Positions 33,647 through 42,494 of a DNA stretch of 64,000 nt are shown here, in pieces. Numbering within the stretch: position 1 is the first letter of the stretch; every line of letters begins with the position of its first letter. The notes below the pieces were generated by a model. It was not told the origin of the DNA. It searched no databases and worked only from the letters and a program-made list of their open reading frames with translations. The DNA comes from Flavobacterium sp. SUN052 (GTDB lineage Bacteria > Bacteroidota > Bacteroidia > Flavobacteriales > Flavobacteriaceae): positions 62,001 through 126,000 of the forward strand of contig NZ_JAPQNS010000005.1 of assembly GCF_028867935.1 (NCBI RefSeq). Reading direction: 5' to 3'. The position numbers and the translations under genes are program-made.

Positions 33647-34879
33647 TCACCAGTCCACAACTGAACCATCCAGCGAATTATAAACTTCTGGGTTTTTCCA
33701 GTCGTGGCCGATTTTGTCTTTCATTTTGTCTTCATCCAGTTCGACGCCCAGCCCCGGTCCTTGCGGAATCATAACGGTACCGTCTTTTTGCAGTTTGAAC
33801 GGAGTCTTCAAATAGCCTTCGCCCAGCGAGACCTGCTCCTGTACCAGGAAGTTGGGAACGCTGGCGGCCAGATTCAGCCCCACCGCCAGAGAGATTGGCC
33901 CCATCGGGTTATGCGGAGCAATGGGTACATAATAAGCTTCGGCCATACCCGCAATAAGGCGCCCTTCGGTGATTCCCCCGGCATGGCACAAGTCGGGCTG
34001 GATGATGCTGGCGGCACCTTTTTCCAGGATTTCGCGAAAGCCCCACTTGGTAAAGATCCGCTCGCCCGTGGCAATGGGTAAGTGCGTGCCCCTGGCAATG
34101 TCGACCATGGTATCCACATTCTGAGCCTGACACGGTTCCTCAACAAACATGGGTTTGTAGGGCTCCAACTCTTTGATCAGCACCTTGGCTAACTGGGGCG
34201 AAACAGAACCGTGAAAGTCGATGGCAATGTCCATATCGTCGCCCCCAGCCTGCCGTAACGACGCAAAATTGTCGGCAGCATACTTGATGAATTTAGGGTT
34301 CTCGACAATGTTAGCCGGGTTTTGTTTAGCAATCCCGGTTTTGATTACGGTATAACCTTCTGCCTTTCGTTGCTTGATCTCGTCGGCATTGCTGGCCCGA
34401 CCGTAGATTCTGACCCGGTCGCGGGTAGGGCCGCCCAGAAGTTCGTAGACGGGCACGTTCAGCAACTTACCTTTAATGTCCCAAAGGGCATGGTCGATAC
34501 CGCTCAACGCACTCGTCAGGATGGGGCCACCTCGGTAAAACGCATGGCGGTAGATGGCCTGCCAGTGATGAACCACCTGCCGGGGGTCTTTGCCGATCAA
34601 ATATGGCTCTACTTCCTTAATAGCCGTTTGAATAGTTAGGGCCCGACCTTCGAGCAGTGGTTCGCCCAGACCCACTACACCCGCATCGGTGTGGATCTTG
34701 AGGAAAATCCAGCGTGGCTTCACCAGAAAGGTTTCCAGCCGGGTGATTTTTACTTTTCCGTATCCCTGAAACGGTTTGGGTTGCTGGGCATACGACGTTT
34801 TGGGCAACAACATGCCGAGACCCGCCATTCCCAAGACGGACTGAATCGCATTTCGGCGGGATTGATTGGGGGATTTCAT
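33647..34879 (-). CDS. dgoD: Galactonate dehydratase-like enolase superfamily enzyme, exported
   Basis: Enolase-superfamily dehydratase that removes water from an aldonate to give a 2-keto-3-deoxy acid, most like D-galactonate dehydratase. Catalytic residues are in place: DFH at 221-223, metal ligands at E247/E248 (FVEEP) and E273 (ATGER), and H323 (APHNPMGP). Its 410 residues begin with a twin-arginine-like signal (SRRNAIQSVLG and a hydrophobic stretch ending SYAQ), so the enzyme is probably exported folded to the periplasm, unlike cytoplasmic E. coli DgoD. Start at 34879 chosen because the signal begins there; the frame is open to 34930. Between rspA-like and the mutarotase-like gene. Confidence 0.88.
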   Translation of the reverse strand: MKSPNQSRRNAIQSVLGMAGLGMLLPKTSYAQQPKPFQGYGKVKITRLETFLVKPRWIFLKIHTDAGVVGLGEPLLEGRALTIQTAIKEVEPYLIGKDPRQVVHHWQAIYRHAFYRGGPILTSALSGIDHALWDIKGKLLNVPVYELLGGPTRDRVRIYGRASNADEIKQRKAEGYTVIKTGIAKQNPANIVENPKFIKYAADNFASLRQAGGDDMDIAIDFHGSVSPQLAKVLIKELEPYKPMFVEEPCQAQNVDTMVDIARGTHLPIATGERIFTKWGFREILEKGAASIIQPDLCHAGGITEGRLIAGMAEAYYVPIAPHNPMGPISLAVGLNLAASVPNFLVQEQVSLGEGYLKTPFKLQKDGTVMIPQGPGLGVELDEDKMKDKIGHDWKNPEVYNSLDGSVVDW

Positions 34880-34883
34880 TAAT

Positions 34884-34945
34884 CGAAAGAGTGAAAGAGT
34901 GAATAAAAGAGTGAAAGAGAGCAGGTGCAACCACTCGCTCTTTCG
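34884..34945. repeat. AAAGAGTGAAAGAG-type hairpin repeat, second copy
   Basis: A left part with GTGAAAGAGTGAA and AAGAGTGAAAGAG blocks faces a right part CGCTCTTTCGCCTTT. The same word set occurs at 3368-3430. Like that one it lies between two minus-strand genes. Confidence 0.5.
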
Positions 34946-34948
34946 CCT

Positions 34949-36304
34949 TTATGGTCTAATAAGGGTGCCGTCCATTTTCCTGACCTGCCAGTTCGATTTG
35001 GTGGTAATGGGGTATTTGGCCGCTTCTTTTTCGTTGATATCCACCCCTAAACCCGGCACCTCATTCACTGACATATAGCCCTTGTCCATAGTGGGGCAAC
35101 CGCTGAAAACCTCTTTCATTTTGTCGGAAAAACTGACTGCTTCCTGAATGCCGAAATTCCAGACCGTCAGGTCGATGTGAGCGTGAGCCGCGTGCCCCAC
35201 GGGCGACACGTCGCCGGGGCCGTGCCACGCAGTGCGAATGTTGAACCACTCGCCCAGACGGGCCACCTTCATGGCCGGTGTAATACCTCCAATCTGCGAC
35301 ACGTGAATCCGGATAAAGTCGAACCACTGGTTCACCATTGGTAGTTTGAACTCATTGATATTGTTGAACAACTCACCCATAGCAATCGGTACCGTGGTCG
35401 ATTGACGCAGTTGCCGGAACCACTCCATGTTTTCGGGTGAGAAGGGGTCTTCGATGAAAAAGGGCCGGTATTCTTCCACCTTCTTAATCATATTGATGGC
35501 CTCCATGGGCTGTACCCGCTCGTGAATATCGTGGAGCAGTTCGATCTCATCGCCACACGCTTTACGCACTACTTCGAACAGCTTCGGCACCGATTTCAGA
35601 TAGAGCGGTACGTTCATGTAATTGTCGGTTTCACCCCCAAAATTGGCCGCTTTGAAATCGGGTTTATCAGCGGTGGCACCAACGGCACCATAGCCCCCCT
35701 GCTGAATGCGGATGTGCCGGAAGCCACGTTCCATAATTCGTTTCACGTCCTCGGCCACGGCTTCGGGCGTGTTGCCGTTAGCGTGTGTGTAGCAGGGAAT
35801 AGCGAAGCGGGATTTACCCCCTAGAAGCTGATAAACGGGCATGTTGGCGCGCTTGCCTTTAATGTCCCAAAGGGCCTGATCCAGGCCACTAAGGGCGTTG
35901 TTGAGCACAGGACCGTTGCGCCAGTAGGAGCTGACATATACTCCGTTCCATATATCTTCGATATTGTCGACATCTTTACCCACGCAGAACTCATTGAGAT
36001 AGGTGTTGATGGCTACCAGCACCACCGCAGCTCGCTGGGTAAAGGTGGCACAGCCAAGCCCATACAGACCCGGTTCGGTGGTTTCTACTTTGACCACAAT
36101 AAGATTGGAACCCTGGGGGGCAGTGGCAATGGCCCGCACACTTTTGATCTTGACCGGAGCCAGGCCTTTTGCGTAGTTGGGAGTGCCTTGTTGCTCGCGA
36201 GCTTCGGCCGTGGACATGCCACCAAACAGGCCCAGCGCGCCCGCTGATGAGCCCAGACCAAGTAATTTCAGGGCGTCGCGCCTGTTAACGTCGGGGGTAT
36301 TCAT
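34949..36304 (-). CDS. RspA/ManD-like enolase superfamily dehydratase, exported
   Basis: Acid-sugar dehydratase of the mannonate/gluconate dehydratase (RspA, ManD) group, 451 residues. The active site is present: D259 and H261 (LHDIHERV), E285 (FFIEDPF), E311 (AMGELF), and H361 in HGPGDVSP, whose HGP motif marks this subgroup. The N-terminus is a twin-arginine signal (NRRDALKLLGLGSSAGALG, cleavage near AEA), predicting export. It lies between the SusD gene and the galactonate dehydratase-like gene. Members act on D-mannonate, D-gluconate or nothing measurable, so the substrate is unsettled. Confidence 0.85.
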   Translation of the reverse strand: MNTPDVNRRDALKLLGLGSSAGALGLFGGMSTAEAREQQGTPNYAKGLAPVKIKSVRAIATAPQGSNLIVVKVETTEPGLYGLGCATFTQRAAVVLVAINTYLNEFCVGKDVDNIEDIWNGVYVSSYWRNGPVLNNALSGLDQALWDIKGKRANMPVYQLLGGKSRFAIPCYTHANGNTPEAVAEDVKRIMERGFRHIRIQQGGYGAVGATADKPDFKAANFGGETDNYMNVPLYLKSVPKLFEVVRKACGDEIELLHDIHERVQPMEAINMIKKVEEYRPFFIEDPFSPENMEWFRQLRQSTTVPIAMGELFNNINEFKLPMVNQWFDFIRIHVSQIGGITPAMKVARLGEWFNIRTAWHGPGDVSPVGHAAHAHIDLTVWNFGIQEAVSFSDKMKEVFSGCPTMDKGYMSVNEVPGLGVDINEKEAAKYPITTKSNWQVRKMDGTLIRP

Positions 36305-36335
36305 AGAAAAGGAGGTTTAAGTTTTACCCCACCCC

Positions 36336-36419
36336 TTCCCCTGAAAACAGGAGAGGGGCTAAAAATAATTTGAGGTCTAGCCCCTCCCCTTATTTGAGGG
36401 GAGGGGTTGGGGTGGGGTT
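36336..36419. repeat. CCCC/GGGG nested hairpin repeat
   Basis: Outer arms ACCCCACCCC... (from 36336) and ...GGGGTGGGGT (to 36419) enclose inner hairpins, one around CCCCTGAAAACAGG and another around CCCCTCCCCTTATTTGAGGG. The same architecture recurs at 47936-48074. It lies in the 131-base gap between SusD and the RspA-like gene. Confidence 0.7.
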
Positions 36420-36435
36420 GTTCGAGGGTAACAAG

Positions 36436-37971
36436 TTATTTTTTGTCCCACCATACTCTCGTATCCAGGGTGTTCGGGCCCTGCCGGGTGATTGCTTCGT
36501 TGAGGCTTGCCGAATTGACCACAATCTCGCTATCAGGATAGGGCAAACGCCGGATGAAATCGCCCTTAACCTCGGAGCCGGGATACGGATTTTTGGTTAA
36601 CGCGGGGAAGCCGCTGCGCCGAAAATTGGCAAACGACTCATTGCCATCCAGAAAGGTAGCCACCCAATACTGCGTGTTGATTTGCTCCAGTGCTTTGCTA
36701 GCGTTCAGTGGTTGAGCGTCCAGATAAGCTTTGATGGATGCCTCAGGGATGGTGGCTCCGTATGACGCCATTTGTTCCAGATTTGCCCGTACACCCTTAG
36801 CAAAATAGTCGGCCGCCGTACCCGACACCCACCCACGAACAGCGGCTTCGGCCAGCAGGAGCTGCACCTGCGCATAGGTAATGTGGAACTCAGGAGCATC
36901 TAGTTTCAGGACTGTGTTCAGGTTCACCTGGGTGTAGTCCCATAAGCTGGCTACTCCATTTTGGGCCAATGTCGTCGTGATGGATACGTCATTGTAGCCC
37001 ATAGGCATTCCGATCTGTAGTTTCGGGTCTGAACTGGCGCGGGCTGCCACCTGCTCCTGTCCGCCTTTGGCCCCTACATAGCGCACCGCAAAGATGGGCA
37101 AGCGGGGGTCGTTGTTATCTTTCAGGTAGTTGACAAAAGGAGCCGCGAGGTAAAAGTTTGTTTTTTCGCGGGCCGCCAGGTGGTTCGCAATGTAGTTGTT
37201 GTAGATGGCCGTGTGCCGGATGATCGAGTTGTCGGCATTCGATTGGAACACCCCACCGGCCACCGCTTTGGCTACATATGCCTGCGCTGTTGCCGGATCG
37301 ACTTTGGTCAGGCGCATGGCGGCCCGCAACATAAACGAATAGCCCAGTTTTTTCCACTTCGCTACGTCACCCCCGTACAGAATATCGGTCGTAACGGCTG
37401 CTTGGGCAGTTGTCAGGGCCGCCGAAGCTTCTTCCAGCTCTTTCAGAATATCCTTGTAGATGGCTTGTTGGGCATCGTATTTGGGCGTGATGATCTCGGT
37501 GGTGTAGCCCTGGCCCGCTTCGAAATACGGAATGTCGCCGTAGGTATCGGTCAGGATCATAAACATATAGGCTTTCCAGATCCGGGCGGCATTATACGTA
37601 TTGACCTGCAAGGGATCGCTCTTGGTCTGGTCGAGCACAGCCACCAGTTGCTTCAGTACGTTGCGGTAAAAATTCACCCATACCAAGGGTGTATTGCTCC
37701 CGTTAACCTGATCGTAGTTGGCTCCCGACAGCGAGCTACCGTAGGGTGTAATGATCTGCTGCACAATGCCGAAGTTGTAGGTCAGCATGCCCAGCGTACC
37801 AAACCCGTCGAGGTAGGTTGTGCTGATGATAGCCTTGTTGAGCACCAGCGAAGGAGCCAGCGACGTAGGGTTGACGCGGTTGGTATTGAGTTCAGTAAAC
37901 CCATCGTCACAGCCCGAAAGCAGGCTTAGCAGCAGCAAAAGAACAAGTGTGTATGTTTTGTGCGTTTTCAT
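36436..37971 (-). CDS. SusD/RagB-type outer-membrane lipoprotein (SusD-like 2)
   Basis: Outer-membrane substrate-binding lipoprotein that caps a SusC transporter. The lipobox is LLSLLSGC (C21), then NRVNPTSLAPSLVLNKAI. The TPR-like helical body follows, with the SusD-like group signatures TYGDIPYFEAGQGYTTEI near 150, ILKELEEASAAL near 178, LGYSFMLRAAMRLTK near 212, and YAQVQLLLAEAAVRGW near 367. 511 residues is normal. It is 20 bases after the SusC gene. It probably binds an oligosaccharide or glycoside for import; which one cannot be read from sequence. Confidence 0.92.
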   Translation of the reverse strand: MKTHKTYTLVLLLLLSLLSGCDDGFTELNTNRVNPTSLAPSLVLNKAIISTTYLDGFGTLGMLTYNFGIVQQIITPYGSSLSGANYDQVNGSNTPLVWVNFYRNVLKQLVAVLDQTKSDPLQVNTYNAARIWKAYMFMILTDTYGDIPYFEAGQGYTTEIITPKYDAQQAIYKDILKELEEASAALTTAQAAVTTDILYGGDVAKWKKLGYSFMLRAAMRLTKVDPATAQAYVAKAVAGGVFQSNADNSIIRHTAIYNNYIANHLAAREKTNFYLAAPFVNYLKDNNDPRLPIFAVRYVGAKGGQEQVAARASSDPKLQIGMPMGYNDVSITTTLAQNGVASLWDYTQVNLNTVLKLDAPEFHITYAQVQLLLAEAAVRGWVSGTAADYFAKGVRANLEQMASYGATIPEASIKAYLDAQPLNASKALEQINTQYWVATFLDGNESFANFRRSGFPALTKNPYPGSEVKGDFIRRLPYPDSEIVVNSASLNEAITRQGPNTLDTRVWWDKK

Positions 37972-37991
37972 GTGATGTCTACAGTTGATGG

Positions 37992-40900
37992 TTAGAAGCG
38001 TGCGTTCAGGTTGAAACCGATGCTACGGGTTGGGGGTAAACCCGGCCAGAAGTCGAGGCCAACGCCATTGTCCGACGACACCAGCACTTCTTCGGGGTCC
38101 ATGTTTTCTGTCCATTTTTTAATGATCAGGACGTTGTTGGCTACGGCGTTCAGTCGCAGGCCTTTCACGAAGAACCGCTGGGGCAGGAGCTTGCCAAAAT
38201 CATAGCCTAACGAAATCTGGCGCAGTTTCCAGAAGCCGGCATTAAACACAAAGTCTTCGTTGATACCCAGTGGGTTTATGGATTCGTAGAAGGGTTGCAC
38301 AGCCGCTTTGGTCTTGTTCACTTCCCCATTTGGGTTCACGCCGTTACCAATCACAAAGCCCTCGGCCCGGCCCGGTAATGTCCGCTTCGACAAGCCGTGG
38401 CGCATGTAGTTGATATTCCGGCCGGCAATCAGTTTGTGGCCCAACTTGAAGTCGATGAGTGCCGATAAGACGACACCCTTGTAGGTAAACGTGTTGGTGA
38501 TACCGCCGAAATAGCTTGGCAGCGCATTACCAACGTTCTTCAACACATTGTTGCGTAGTGGCATACCGCTGTTGGCATCGAACACTTGGCGACCCTGGGC
38601 ATCGCGCAGATACGTGAAGGTGTACAACTGCCCGATGGGCTTACCCACTACTTGATTCAGGGTCCGGCCACCCCCGCTGCTCACGGTAATCACGGTGTCG
38701 TTCGGCGACAGACCGAGCTTCAGAACTTTCGACGTATTGTAGGAGACGTTGGCGCTGACATCCCAGCGAAACGCATTCGTTCTGACGGGCGAAAAGGTGA
38801 GCAGCATCTCCAAACCCTGATTCATACTGCGACCCACGTTGATTAGCTTGCTGGTGTACGACGAAGCATCGGAAACCTGAGCCGCCAGAATCTGGTCGTC
38901 GGTGGTTTTGTGGTAATACGTAAAATCGAATCCTACCCGGTTTTGGAATAACTTCAACTCCACGCCTACTTCAGCCTCCTGAATGCGGAGCGGCCGCAGG
39001 TTTTTGTTCGGTACTACGGTAGCATTGATGCCGCCTACGGGTACGAGAGCGCCCGATGGGTTGGGGAAGGAATTGTTATCAACGGCGAAATACAGGGCGT
39101 TCGAGTAGGGGTCGACGTTGTCGGAGCCAACCTGCGCGTAGGCTGCACGCAACTTCCCGAACGACAGCCAGGCGGGCATGTTGTCGAACGCCTGCGAGAA
39201 CACAAAACTACCCGTTACTGAAGGATATAGAATGCTCCGGTTAGAGGGTGCCAGGGTGGAGAACCAGTCATTACGGGCTGTGGCATTCAGAAAGAGGTAA
39301 TCTTTGTATGAAACAGTTGCCGCGCCAAATACCGAGTTGATCTTTTTCTCCGACAGCGCATAGAGCGGGTCTTTGATACGACCGTTCATGACGGTGTAAA
39401 GTCCTGGTTGCACAAAGTCCTGCACCGTTACACTGTTGTAGTCGTTGCGGGCGTATCGTTGGTTGCCACCAAGTGTCACGTCTACCCCGATAGAACCAAA
39501 CGTCTTGTTCATCCCGATGATCAAATCGAGGTTGCGTTCGAGGTTCTGGCGCACATCCTGGGTGTAGGAGCCATTCACGAAGCCAACCGGGGCGCGCGCA
39601 ATAGGGGCGTAGCCGTTCGGGATGTTGTAATCCTGATTCCGTACATACGAATCCTGCGCCAACCGAGCCTGGGCATACAGCCAGTCGGTAAACTGGTACT
39701 TGAGAGCCACGTTTCCAAAAAGCCGATTACGCTTCACGTTCTCGAATTTGTGGCTCATCGAATAATAGGGGTTGTTCCGAACCAGAAAGCGGGAAAACAC
39801 AAACTCATCGCCGTTGGGCAGCGTCTGGTTGTCGCGTAAGGCCTCAAACGGCATCGAGTTGGCCAGCGTAAAAATCACCGTCGACACCGACAAATCCTGG
39901 GTGTTCAGCTGAGGGGGATTGATGTTGTTCTCAATAGAGTAATTAATGTTTCCAGAGGCAGTTAGTTTGCTGGTAATGTTCTGGGTGAATCCCAGGTTGA
40001 TCACCTTCCGATTGAAGGTGTTATTTTCCATGATTCCCTTGTTGTCGGTATTACCGAACGACAGACTGAAACCACCGTTTTGCCCACTGTTAGATACCGT
40101 TACGGTATTGGTGAAATTGGTGCCAACGCGGTAAAATTTCTTAACCCGGTCGTAAACGGGTTCGTAGGGATACGTTTTGTTGTCAAACAGCGTCTGGGTC
40201 ATGCCCGGCTGGAACTTCTCGCCGAAGCTCCATACACCTGAGGTAGGGTTAGCCGTGGTGGGTCGTTTTCCACCTTCACCCTGCCCGTATTCGTACTGAA
40301 AATCAGTGAAGTCGAGGGGGGTGTCGGTTGTCAGGTTCGTATTATACGTAACACCAAAGCCCTTGCCTGTTCCTTTGTTTTTGGTGGTAATCATCACCAC
40401 GCCATCTTTGGCTCGAGAGCCGTAAAGAGCGGCCGCTGTGGCACCTTTCAGTACTGTCATCTCTTCTATGTCGTCGGGGTTGATACTGCTCAGGCCATCG
40501 CCACCATCCGAACTGTTGGATGCCCGGTTTCCGAAATCGCCACCGAGCGAGAAGTTCGAGTTATCGATGGGTACCCCGTTTACCACAATCAGCGGGTTGT
40601 TCTGGCCACTAAATGACGACTGACCCCGTATACGGATTTTGGCCGTTCCAGCAGGGCCAGTTCCCATCGAGGTGATGTTTACGCCAGCCATTTTTCCCTG
40701 TAGGCCGCTCATGAAATTGGGCGTTCGGTTCACGTTGATCTGTTCCGCATTGACGGTCGCCGTGGCGTAGCCCAGCGTTTTCGCTTCGCGCTTGATACCT
40801 AGAGCTGTTACAATAACTTCGTCGATGGCCTTGGCATCCTCGACTAATTGTACGTTGACTACGGAGCGGTTGTTAACCGCAATTGTCTGGCTGATGTAGC

Positions 40901-41126
40901 TGATATACGAATAGATCAGCGATGCGTTGGCAGGAACATTTAGTCCGTAATTACCCAAGGCATCGGTAGTGGTACCGGTTGTGGTGCCCTGTATGAGTAC
41001 GTTTACACCCGGTAAGCCCTGATTGTCGGCACCAGTCACCTTGCCGGTTACCCGGTTGGCCTGCGCCATGCCGTAACTCCAGCTGAAGAGCAGAAGTAGC
41101 GCAATAATTATTACAGATTTTTTCAT
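37992..41126 (-). CDS. SusC/RagA-type TonB-dependent outer-membrane transporter
   Basis: Outer-membrane importer of 1044 residues, energised by TonB. A signal peptide (MKKSVIIIALLLLFSWSYG) is followed by a carboxypeptidase-regulatory-like domain (VTGKVTGADNQGLPGVNVLI), the plug with ALGIKREAKTLGYATATV, GLQGKMAGVNI and RIRGQSSFSGQNNPLIVVNG, then the 22-strand barrel ending in GFNLNARF, whose terminal aromatic residue fits barrel assembly. With SusD it forms a paired importer. It is the second structural gene of the operon, 69 bases after the first dehydratase gene. Confidence 0.96.
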   Translation of the reverse strand: MKKSVIIIALLLLFSWSYGMAQANRVTGKVTGADNQGLPGVNVLIQGTTTGTTTDALGNYGLNVPANASLIYSYISYISQTIAVNNRSVVNVQLVEDAKAIDEVIVTALGIKREAKTLGYATATVNAEQINVNRTPNFMSGLQGKMAGVNITSMGTGPAGTAKIRIRGQSSFSGQNNPLIVVNGVPIDNSNFSLGGDFGNRASNSSDGGDGLSSINPDDIEEMTVLKGATAAALYGSRAKDGVVMITTKNKGTGKGFGVTYNTNLTTDTPLDFTDFQYEYGQGEGGKRPTTANPTSGVWSFGEKFQPGMTQTLFDNKTYPYEPVYDRVKKFYRVGTNFTNTVTVSNSGQNGGFSLSFGNTDNKGIMENNTFNRKVINLGFTQNITSKLTASGNINYSIENNINPPQLNTQDLSVSTVIFTLANSMPFEALRDNQTLPNGDEFVFSRFLVRNNPYYSMSHKFENVKRNRLFGNVALKYQFTDWLYAQARLAQDSYVRNQDYNIPNGYAPIARAPVGFVNGSYTQDVRQNLERNLDLIIGMNKTFGSIGVDVTLGGNQRYARNDYNSVTVQDFVQPGLYTVMNGRIKDPLYALSEKKINSVFGAATVSYKDYLFLNATARNDWFSTLAPSNRSILYPSVTGSFVFSQAFDNMPAWLSFGKLRAAYAQVGSDNVDPYSNALYFAVDNNSFPNPSGALVPVGGINATVVPNKNLRPLRIQEAEVGVELKLFQNRVGFDFTYYHKTTDDQILAAQVSDASSYTSKLINVGRSMNQGLEMLLTFSPVRTNAFRWDVSANVSYNTSKVLKLGLSPNDTVITVSSGGGRTLNQVVGKPIGQLYTFTYLRDAQGRQVFDANSGMPLRNNVLKNVGNALPSYFGGITNTFTYKGVVLSALIDFKLGHKLIAGRNINYMRHGLSKRTLPGRAEGFVIGNGVNPNGEVNKTKAAVQPFYESINPLGINEDFVFNAGFWKLRQISLGYDFGKLLPQRFFVKGLRLNAVANNVLIIKKWTENMDPEEVLVSSDNGVGLDFWPGLPPTRSIGFNLNARF

Positions 41127-41195
41127 GGTAGAAGATTAAGTTAGTGCGCATTGATTGGTACTGAATTGATTATTAAGGTATTGTCTGCCAGCACT

Positions 41196-42437
41196 TTACC
41201 AGTTATGGATAGCGCCATCCGGGCTTTTCAGGTAGGGGTGGGGGAATTTGGTGTTGCTGGTAACTTCCATTACAAACGTGGCTTTCTGCGGATTGAACTT
41301 CACCCCCAGACCTGGTTCGGGGTTGAGGTACAACTTGCCGTTTTTGAAGTTCACCAAGTCTTCGTTAAAATAGTCGGGCCGCTCGGGCTCGCCACCGGCT
41401 AGTTCCATCAGGCAGCGGGTTGGGCTGCTCGATCCCAGCGTATGCACCAGCGCAGCCACCGCCAACGGGCCGGTGAAGTGTGGAATCATGCCTACGTAAT
41501 GGGTCTCGCACATCGACGCCAGTTTCTTGAACTCGGAGAGGCCACCCGTGTTGGGCAGCGTGAAACGGGTGTAATCGATTAGCCGCTGCTCAATGAGGTT
41601 GTTGCTGTCCCAGCGGTCGCCGAATTGCTCACCAACGGCAATGGGCACAGTGGTCATTTGCCGCACCGTTTTGTAGACCTCCGGGTTTTCAGAGCGAATA
41701 ATGTCTTCGACAAAGTAGGGTTCCGTGCTCTCGAGGGCCTTGCAGATTTTGATACCCTCGGTAGTATCGAACCGGGTGTGCAGGTCGACGGCCCATTTGC
41801 CACCCCCACCTACGGCTGCATCGATCCGTTTACAGAAATCGATTGTCTTTTTGGCGTTGTCATAAAAATCGAATGGATCGGTGCCGTTGCCCCCCGTTGG
41901 TCCAATGCGATAAGCCCGCAAGCCGGCTTCGATACAATCACGCGCCCGCTCTTCTTCGGTTTTGGCTTTGGAAGCCCGAAAACCGGTTGCGTAGCACTCT
42001 ACGTAGTCGCGGGTTGCCCCGCCCAACAGCTCGTAGACCGGCACGCCGAGTGCTTTTCCTTTAATATCCCAGAGCGCCATGTCAATGGCTCCCTGAGCAT
42101 GCAGTTTCTCGCGTCCGGGTGGGTAAAACATGCCCCGGTAGAGGTATTGCCACAGGTGCTCAATACGGAACGGATTCTCGCCAATCAGCATCTGAGCTAG
42201 TTGCTCTACCATGTCTTTAGAGCCGCCTTCGCCAATGCCAACCAAGCCGCCGTCGGTCTGGATCTCGACAATGCCCCGAGCCTGATTGAACAGCGGTTTG
42301 GTATAACCGGGAGCCGCGTAGTACCGGATTTTGGTAATCTTCAGTTTGGGAGCTGCACTGGCATCGAATGGAGGTAAGCCTGCCAATGCGGCCGCCGAAC
42401 CAATCATTGCCGATTTTAAAAACTGTCTTCGTTGCAT
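41196..42437 (-). CDS. Mandelate racemase/muconate lactonizing-type enzyme, exported
   Basis: Enolase-superfamily enzyme of the MR/MLE group, 413 residues, probably an acid-sugar dehydratase. Catalytic positions are D218 and H220 (VDLHTRF), E244 (FVEDIIRSEN), E270 (AVGEQF) and H320 (IPHFTGP). The N-terminus has the clearest twin-arginine signal of the three: QRRQFLKS, then a hydrophobic run and an ASA cleavage site near 28. It is the first structural gene after the LacI-type operator at 42459-42478. Its position at the head of the operon suggests that it acts on the first acid produced outside the cytoplasm; the substrate is unknown. Confidence 0.85.
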   Translation of the reverse strand: MQRRQFLKSAMIGSAAALAGLPPFDASAAPKLKITKIRYYAAPGYTKPLFNQARGIVEIQTDGGLVGIGEGGSKDMVEQLAQMLIGENPFRIEHLWQYLYRGMFYPPGREKLHAQGAIDMALWDIKGKALGVPVYELLGGATRDYVECYATGFRASKAKTEEERARDCIEAGLRAYRIGPTGGNGTDPFDFYDNAKKTIDFCKRIDAAVGGGGKWAVDLHTRFDTTEGIKICKALESTEPYFVEDIIRSENPEVYKTVRQMTTVPIAVGEQFGDRWDSNNLIEQRLIDYTRFTLPNTGGLSEFKKLASMCETHYVGMIPHFTGPLAVAALVHTLGSSSPTRCLMELAGGEPERPDYFNEDLVNFKNGKLYLNPEPGLGVKFNPQKATFVMEVTSNTKFPHPYLKSPDGAIHNW

Positions 42438-42458
42438 ATAAAATAGGTAGAAAAAGGC

Positions 42459-42478
42459 TTGCTTAATCGATTAAGCAA
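42459..42478. promoter_or_regulatory. LacI-type operator, 20-bp perfect palindrome
   Basis: TTGCTTAATCGATTAAGCAA is fully palindromic, with a central CG step as in LacI/GalR sites. It lies 21 bases upstream of the first dehydratase gene start and just downstream of the end of lacI. The 14-bp core is repeated at 43571-43584. Confidence 0.88.
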
Positions 42479-42494
42479 CGGGATAAACAAAGAA

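Noticed and set aside
37180..37929. Plus-strand 249-codon frame
   Set aside because: Opposite the SusD gene; no recognisable protein.
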